DNA of 17,955 bases from an uncultured Fusobacterium sp. (GTDB lineage: Bacteria > Fusobacteriota > Fusobacteriia > Fusobacteriales > Fusobacteriaceae): assembly GCA_900542625.1 (NCBI GenBank), contig UQOH01000041.1:1-17955 (forward strand), read 5' to 3'. Below the pieces are notes generated by a model. It had not been told where the DNA came from and made no database searches. It saw nothing but the letters and a program-made list of their open reading frames with translations. The position numbers were made by a program, and so were the translations under genes. Shown here piece by piece: positions 14,101-17,955 of the stretch (position 1 is the stretch's first letter; each line of letters starts with the position of its first letter).

Positions 14101-14131
14101 TTGCTTTGGAGTAAACTCCAAGTGATATATT
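14101..14131 (+). promoter_or_regulatory. MerR-type promoter upstream of the cupin operon
   Basis: TTGCTT (14101-14106), a 19-bp spacer TGGAGTAAACTCCAAGTGA, TATATT (14126-14131). The spacer region holds a perfect 7-2-7 palindrome TTGGAGT-AA-ACTCCAA. This is the architecture of MerR-family (NmlR/AdhR-like) promoters, in which the regulator twists a too-long spacer. It is a sister of 6553-6583. No MerR gene is visible. Confidence 0.85.
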
Positions 14132-14170
14132 AAAAATATAAAATAAGTTTTAAAAACAGGAGAGTAGATT

Positions 14171-14227
14171 ATGAATAAAAAAGTTTTGGTAATTTCAACA
14201 AGTTCGAGAAAAGGAGGAAAAATATGA
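14171..14227 (+). pseudogene. 18-codon ORF, apparent N-terminal remnant of a flavodoxin/NADPH-FMN reductase gene
   Basis: ATG at 14171, preceded by AGGAG, reads MNKKVLVISTSSRKGGKI and stops at TGA 14225-14227. The string KVLVISTSxRKGG is the beta-strand 1 and phosphate-loop start of cytoplasmic flavodoxin-family / NADPH-dependent FMN reductases, which usually continue with N-S and about 160 more residues. The stop overlaps the cupin ATG (ATGA), and the codons for Lys-Gly-Gly (AAAGGAGGA) also form the cupin ribosome binding site. It may be a deletion scar that now works as a short leader ORF coupled to the cupin. Too short for certainty. Confidence 0.6.
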
Positions 14228-14748
14228 TAAAAAAATTAGGAAAATTAATGATAGGATTTTTATTAATATCTGGTTTTATATATGGAAAAGGAGCTGAAAG
14301 AAATATGGAAAATAAAATTATGGACAGAGAAAAATTTGAAAAAGTAAATGTTTTTGGAATGGGAAATCCAAACGATGCTTATGCACAATATTTTGTAGGA
14401 GACTCTTTTTTAAATCCTCTTACAGAGGCAGGAGCATCTCCTATATTTATGGCAAACGTAACATTTGAACCAGGATGCCGTAACAACTGGCATATTCACC
14501 ATGCTTCAAAAGGCGGAGGACAGATATTGATATGTACAGCAGGGGAAGGCTGGTATCAGGAAGAGGGAAAAGCAGCTGTAAGTCTTAAGCCTGGAATGGT
14601 AATTGTTATTCCTGCAGGAGTAAAACATTGGCACGGTGCAAAAGCTGATTCATGGTTCAGCCATATTTCTGTGGAAGTTCCAGGAGAAAACAGTTCAAAT
14701 GAATGGTGTGAGCCTGTTTCTGATGAAGAATACAGCAGACTAAAATAA
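14224..14748 (+). CDS. Exported cupin-domain protein
   Basis: A 174-residue protein with a signal peptide (MIKKLGKLMIGFLLISGFIYG). One cupin barrel follows: motif 1 NNWHIHHASKGGGQILICTAGEGWYQ (His90, His92, His93, then Gln100 in the position usually held by Glu), motif 2 IPAGVKHWHGA (His135, His137). The histidines should bind a divalent metal. This subgroup is commonly found with CMD-domain and flavodoxin genes in anaerobes, but the reaction is unknown. The leader predicts a periplasmic or lipid-free secreted location. Its ATG overlaps the stop of the 18-codon remnant and its AGGAGG lies inside that ORF. It is the first full gene after the MerR-type promoter, followed 22 bp later by the cyclophilin-like gene. 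Confidence 0.9.
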   Translation: MIKKLGKLMIGFLLISGFIYGKGAERNMENKIMDREKFEKVNVFGMGNPNDAYAQYFVGDSFLNPLTEAGASPIFMANVTFEPGCRNNWHIHHASKGGGQILICTAGEGWYQEEGKAAVSLKPGMVIVIPAGVKHWHGAKADSWFSHISVEVPGENSSNEWCEPVSDEEYSRLK

Positions 14749-14770
14749 TTATTAAAGACAGGTGATATTT

Positions 14771-15196
14771 ATGAAAAAAATATTTTTAAATATTCTTGTA
14801 TTTTTATCAATTTTTTCATACAGCACAGGAGCAGAGAAAATGGAAAGAATAAAATTTAGTTTTGATAATAAAGAAATAATTGTAGCTTTGGAAAATAACA
14901 GTGCAGCAGAAAGTTTATTAAAACAGCTGCCTTTAACATTAAAGTTTGAAAACTACAGCTCAACAGAAAAGATAAGTTATCCTCCTAAAAAACTGGATAT
15001 AAGCAAAGCACCAAACAGCTGTGCTCCAAAAGACGGTGATTTAACTTATTATGCTCCTTGGGGAAACTTAGCATTTTTTTACAAAGATTTCAGAAATTCA
15101 AATGGACTTGTTCCTCTTGGAAAAATAATATCAGGAAGAGAAAATCTTGAATCTATTGATAGTGCACTTGTAGTAAAAGCAGAAGAAATTAAATAA
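14771..15196 (+). CDS. Exported cyclophilin-like fold protein
   Basis: A 141-residue protein: signal peptide MKKIFLNILVFLSIFSYSTGA, then a single domain with the pattern of the small bacterial cyclophilin-like fold family: IKFSFDNKEIIVALENNSAAESLLKQLPLTL, FENYSSTEKISYPP, GDLTYYAPWGNLAFFYKDF and LVPLGKIISG. Despite the name, this family lacks established prolyl-isomerase residues and its role is unknown. The frame opens at GTG 14762, but AGGTGAT (14760-14766) is properly spaced only for ATG 14771, which also gives a clean signal peptide. It sits between the cupin and the MATE transporter, in the same transcription unit. Homologues accompany CMD, flavodoxin and cupin genes in many gut anaerobes, but often without a leader. 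Confidence 0.83.
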   Translation: MKKIFLNILVFLSIFSYSTGAEKMERIKFSFDNKEIIVALENNSAAESLLKQLPLTLKFENYSSTEKISYPPKKLDISKAPNSCAPKDGDLTYYAPWGNLAFFYKDFRNSNGLVPLGKIISGRENLESIDSALVVKAEEIK

Positions 15197-15221
15197 TTTT
15201 AATGGAAAAGTGGTGAAAAAC

Positions 15222-16562
15222 ATGGAAAAAGAAACTGTATTTTCTGACAAACAATTAAAAGAAATGATTGTTCCTTTGTTAATAGAGCAGTTTCTACTGA
15301 TGCTTGTAGGAATGGCAGATACTTTTATAGTAAGCTATGCAGGAGAGGCAGCTGTTTCAGGTGTTTCTTTGGTAAATGCTTTTAATACAGTTTTCTTATT
15401 TCTTTTTACTGCTCTTGCCTCTGGCGGAGCAGTGATAGTAAGTCAGTATATAGGGAAAAAAGACAATGAAAAAGCATCAGATGCTGTGAGCCAGCTGTTA
15501 ATGATATCAGTAATATTTTCAGTTGTAATTACAATATTGATTTTAATTTTTAATGAAAAAATTATAAGATTTTTATTTGGAAAAGTAGAAAAAGAGGTAA
15601 TGGAATCCTGCATAACTTATCTCCGCATATCTGCTTATTCATATCCTGCCCTTGCTGTTTACAATGCAGGAGCAGCTTTATACAGAAGTATCGGCAGAAC
15701 AAATGTAACAATGAATATATCTGTTATTTCAAATATTATAAATATAGCAGGAAACCTTATAGGAGTATTTTATTTTAAGGCAGGAACAGCAGGGGTTGCT
15801 TATCCCTCTTTAATCGCAAGAGTTTTTTCAGCAGGAGTAATTACATATTTCTGCTTTCAAAATAAAAATCAAGTAAGATATTATTACAGAAAAATTTTTC
15901 AGTGGAACAAAGCACTGCTGAATAAAATTTTAAAAATTGCTGTGCCTAACGGAATAGAAAGCGGAATATTTCAGCTTTTGAAAGTTGCTTTAAGCAGTAT
16001 AGCTGCTCTTTTCGGAACATATCAGATTGCAGCAAACGGAATTGCTCAAAGCATTTGGAGCGTGGCAGCATTAATAACATCTGCTATGGGTCCTGTGTTT
16101 ATAACAGTTATAGGGCAGAGCATGGGAGCAGGAAAAATTTCAGAGGCAGAGATGTATTTTAAAAAACTTATAAAAATAACTGTAATTATCTCTGTAATCT
16201 GGAATATTTTAATTTTTGCAGCAACGCCATTTTTAATGCAGTGGTATGCTGTGTCAGATGAAATAAAAAAGCTTGTTATTTTATTGGTTTTGATTCACAA
16301 TACAGTTAATGCTCTGGCTTTTCCTTTTGCAGATTCTTTTGGAAAAGGATTAAGAGCGGCAGGAGATGTAAATTTCACTGTGGGAATATCTCTCATAACA
16401 ACAATAGGAGTAAGGCTTATTTTTTCATATTTATTTGGAATAATAATGAAAATGGGAGTAATCGGAATTGCCTGTGCAATGTGTGTTGACTGGATAACAA
16501 GGGGAATAATATTCTGGATTCGTTTTAAAAAAGGAAACTGGAAAAAATACAGTATAATATAG
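15222..16562 (+). CDS. MATE family efflux transporter
   Basis: A 446-residue inner-membrane protein with about 12 hydrophobic segments in two similar halves, of normal MATE length. Family features: N-terminal LIEQFLLMLVGMADTFIVSYAGEAAVSGVSL, SGGAVIVSQYIGKKD, RSIGRTNVTMNISVISNIINIAGN in the first half and GIAQSIWSVAALITSAMGPVFITVIGQSMGAG in the second. MATE pumps export cationic drugs or metabolites by Na+ or H+ antiport; the substrate is unknown. GTG codons at 15210 and 15213 extend the frame, but AAGTGGTG works as the ribosome binding site for ATG 15222, taken as the start. It follows the cyclophilin-like gene by 25 bp, so it is probably under the MerR-type promoter and may export a related toxic compound. 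Confidence 0.9.
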   Translation: MEKETVFSDKQLKEMIVPLLIEQFLLMLVGMADTFIVSYAGEAAVSGVSLVNAFNTVFLFLFTALASGGAVIVSQYIGKKDNEKASDAVSQLLMISVIFSVVITILILIFNEKIIRFLFGKVEKEVMESCITYLRISAYSYPALAVYNAGAALYRSIGRTNVTMNISVISNIINIAGNLIGVFYFKAGTAGVAYPSLIARVFSAGVITYFCFQNKNQVRYYYRKIFQWNKALLNKILKIAVPNGIESGIFQLLKVALSSIAALFGTYQIAANGIAQSIWSVAALITSAMGPVFITVIGQSMGAGKISEAEMYFKKLIKITVIISVIWNILIFAATPFLMQWYAVSDEIKKLVILLVLIHNTVNALAFPFADSFGKGLRAAGDVNFTVGISLITTIGVRLIFSYLFGIIMKMGVIGIACAMCVDWITRGIIFWIRFKKGNWKKYSII

Positions 16563-16653
16563 ATATAAAATAAAGAAAAAACAAAAATAATTATAAAAAT
16601 AAGCTATAATATAAATGTGGTTTATTAAAGTAAAAAATAAGGAGGAATTATCT

Positions 16654-17817
16654 ATGAAATATGATTTTCAATATTACAATCCTACTAAAATTTATTTTGG
16701 GAAAACAGCTCTTGATAATTTAGCAGGGGAATTAAAAAATTATGGTGATACAGTTCTTCTGGTTTATGGAAGAAATTCTATTAAAAAAACAGGGCTTTAT
16801 GATAAAATAATGGAAATTTTAAAAGATTCAGGAAAAAAAGTAGTTGAACTTGCAGGAATAAAATCGAATCCTACATATAAGCAGATGATGGAAGGAGCAA
16901 GACTTGTAAGAGAAAATAATGTTGATTTGATTCTTGCAGCAGGAGGAGGTTCAGTTATTGACTGTTCAAAAGGAATTTCTGTTTCTGCTTACTGTGAAGA
17001 AGATCCATGGAAAAAATACTGGGTTAATTTTGAAAAACTGAATAATAAAGTTGTTCCTGTTGGAAGTATACTTACAATGGCTGGAACAGGTTCTGAAATG
17101 AATGGAGGCTCTGTTATTACAAATGAAGAGGAAATGCTTAAAAACGGAAGAGTTTTCCCACCTGAAGTATATCCTAAGTTTTCTATTTTAAATCCTGAAT
17201 ATACTTACACAGTTCCTAAAAACCAAATGGTAAGCGGAATTTTTGATACTTTGTCACATCTTATGGAACAGTATTTCTCAGGTGATGATGATAACGTAAC
17301 AGATTATATTATCGAGGGAGTTATGGAATCTCTAATCAAAAGTGCAGAAAAAGCTCTTGAAAATTCAGAAGATTATGAGGCAAGAAGTAATATTATGTGG
17401 TGTGCAACAATAGGGCTTAACACAATAACAGGACTTTCTAAAAAACAGGACTGGGAAGTTCATATGATAGAACATCAGGTTGGAGCATATACAGACTGTC
17501 CTCACGGTGCAGGTCTTGCAGTGGTTTCAGTTCCATATTACAAATATATTTATAAGTATGGTTTAGATAAATTTGTACGTTTTGCTGAAAAAGTATGGAA
17601 TATTGACAGCACAGGAAAAACAAAAGAGGAAACAGCAGAAGAGGGAATTGAAGCACTTAAAAACTTTATTGTAAGATTAGGACTTCCTCTGACTTTAAGA
17701 GAGCTTGGAACAACAGAAGAGATGGTTTCTCAAATTGCAGAATCAACTATTTTAGGCGGAGGATACAAAAAATTATCATCTGAAGATGTATTGAATATTT
17801 TAAAAGCAGCATATTAG
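16654..17817 (+). CDS. Iron-containing (BDH/YqhD-type) alcohol/aldehyde dehydrogenase
   Basis: A 387-residue cytoplasmic group III dehydrogenase. The dinucleotide region has VYGRNSIKKTG (38-47) and GGGSVID (97-103). The four metal ligands are at the expected places: Asp198 and His202 (GIFDTLSHLMEQ), His270 and His284 (HMIEHQVGAYTDCPHGAGLAV), matching Asp194, His198, His267 and His281 of E. coli YqhD. The lysines after the first glycine loop suggest NADPH. Such enzymes reduce butyraldehyde and other short or reactive aldehydes, so it can serve fermentation or carbonyl detoxification. The frame opens at ATG 16615, but AAGGAGG (16639-16645) fixes the start at 16654, and homology begins there (FQYYNPTKIYFG). 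It is separated from the MATE gene by 91 bp of very AT-rich DNA. Confidence 0.92.
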   Translation: MKYDFQYYNPTKIYFGKTALDNLAGELKNYGDTVLLVYGRNSIKKTGLYDKIMEILKDSGKKVVELAGIKSNPTYKQMMEGARLVRENNVDLILAAGGGSVIDCSKGISVSAYCEEDPWKKYWVNFEKLNNKVVPVGSILTMAGTGSEMNGGSVITNEEEMLKNGRVFPPEVYPKFSILNPEYTYTVPKNQMVSGIFDTLSHLMEQYFSGDDDNVTDYIIEGVMESLIKSAEKALENSEDYEARSNIMWCATIGLNTITGLSKKQDWEVHMIEHQVGAYTDCPHGAGLAVVSVPYYKYIYKYGLDKFVRFAEKVWNIDSTGKTKEETAEEGIEALKNFIVRLGLPLTLRELGTTEEMVSQIAESTILGGGYKKLSSEDVLNILKAAY

Positions 17818-17841
17818 AAATTATTTTAAAATAATACAGAA

Positions 17842-17899
17842 AAACAGGAACTATCATAAATTAACAATTAGATTAATTTATATAGTTCCTGTTTGTTTT
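17842..17899. terminator. Long, probably bidirectional terminator after the dehydrogenase gene
   Basis: AAACAGGAACTAT (17842-17854) pairs with ATAGTTCCTGTTT (17882-17894), and inside it ATAAATTAA pairs with TTAATTTAT, giving about 22 bp of stem with one bulged C and an eight-base loop. T-rich DNA follows on the right (GTTTT), and the A-run on the left gives a T tract on the minus strand, so it can serve genes from both sides. Confidence 0.85.
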
Positions 17900-17905
17900 A
17901 AGATT

Positions 17906-17955
17906 TTATTTTTTTATGTTATCACACAGCATATCATCTAATAACCTGCTTGATT
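17906..17955 (-). CDS. Possible 3' end of a minus-strand gene running off the window
   Basis: On the minus strand one frame is open from the window edge and reads SSRLLDDMLCDNIKK before TAA at 17908-17906. Only 15 codons are visible and no family can be named. A convergent gene here would explain the bidirectional terminator. Both are weak arguments. Confidence 0.3.
   Translation of the reverse strand, partial: SSRLLDDMLCDNIKK

Noticed and set aside
14092..14108. AAAGC-ATTT-GCTTT hairpin after the receptor gene, considered as its terminator.
   Set aside because: Five-base stem, no T tract, and it falls on the -35 of the MerR-type promoter.
16605..16610. TATAAT before the dehydrogenase gene.
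   Set aside because: No acceptable -35 at 16-19 bp; in this composition an isolated TATAAT is expected by chance.
16615..16653. Thirteen-codon N-terminal extension of the dehydrogenase (MWFIKVKNKEELS).
   Set aside because: No ribosome binding site at 16615, while AAGGAGG sits before ATG 16654, where family homology begins.
1..17955. CRISPR arrays, tRNA or rRNA genes, insertion sequences, phage attachment sites.
   Set aside because: No regularly spaced repeats, no cloverleaf-like RNA genes, no transposase or integrase frames were seen on either strand.

Overview
The window is AT-rich, densely packed DNA from a diderm (Gram-negative-type) anaerobe, most likely a Fusobacterium or close relative. 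This is inferred from the low GC, strong AGGAGG-type ribosome binding sites, an arabinose-5-phosphate isomerase (Kdo/LPS precursor synthesis), a TonB protein with an outer-membrane receptor, and many exported periplasmic proteins.

Left part (1-6528), housekeeping: the 3' end of a thiamin operon (thiD, thiE, thiM); an aminotransferase translationally overlapped with a flavin-reductase-like protein carrying a lysine-rich tail; a family I inorganic pyrophosphatase with a signal peptide; a kdsD/gutQ-type isomerase; and a 70-residue CxxC redox protein. Promoters and three intrinsic terminators separate these units.

Right part (6550-17900), an accessory redox/electrophile-type island: a beta-helix DUF3737 protein; a convergent LysR regulator broken by one in-frame stop; then a rightward run of exported CMD-domain protein, exported flavodoxin, membrane b-cytochrome-like protein (DUF4405), second exported flavodoxin, TonB, TonB-dependent receptor, exported cupin, exported cyclophilin-like protein, MATE transporter and a YqhD/BDH-type alcohol dehydrogenase. 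Four or five of these families are usually cytoplasmic, but here each carries a signal peptide.

Regulation is the most striking part. Two near-identical LysR-type operator-promoters (6630-6673 and 8544-8587) sit before the DUF3737 gene and the CMD operon, in the same register to a TATAAT box, while the adjacent LysR gene has a nonsense codon. Two MerR-type promoters with a 19-bp spacer spanning a palindrome (6553-6583 and 14101-14131) precede the DUF3737 gene and the cupin operon, with no MerR gene in the window. Between the second MerR promoter and the cupin lies an 18-codon ORF that looks like the N-terminus of a deleted flavodoxin/FMN-reductase gene. A reasonable model is a carbonyl/electrophile or redox stress regulon whose chemistry has been moved to the periplasm, with the dehydrogenase and efflux pump as inner partners. 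The substrate cannot be read from the sequence.
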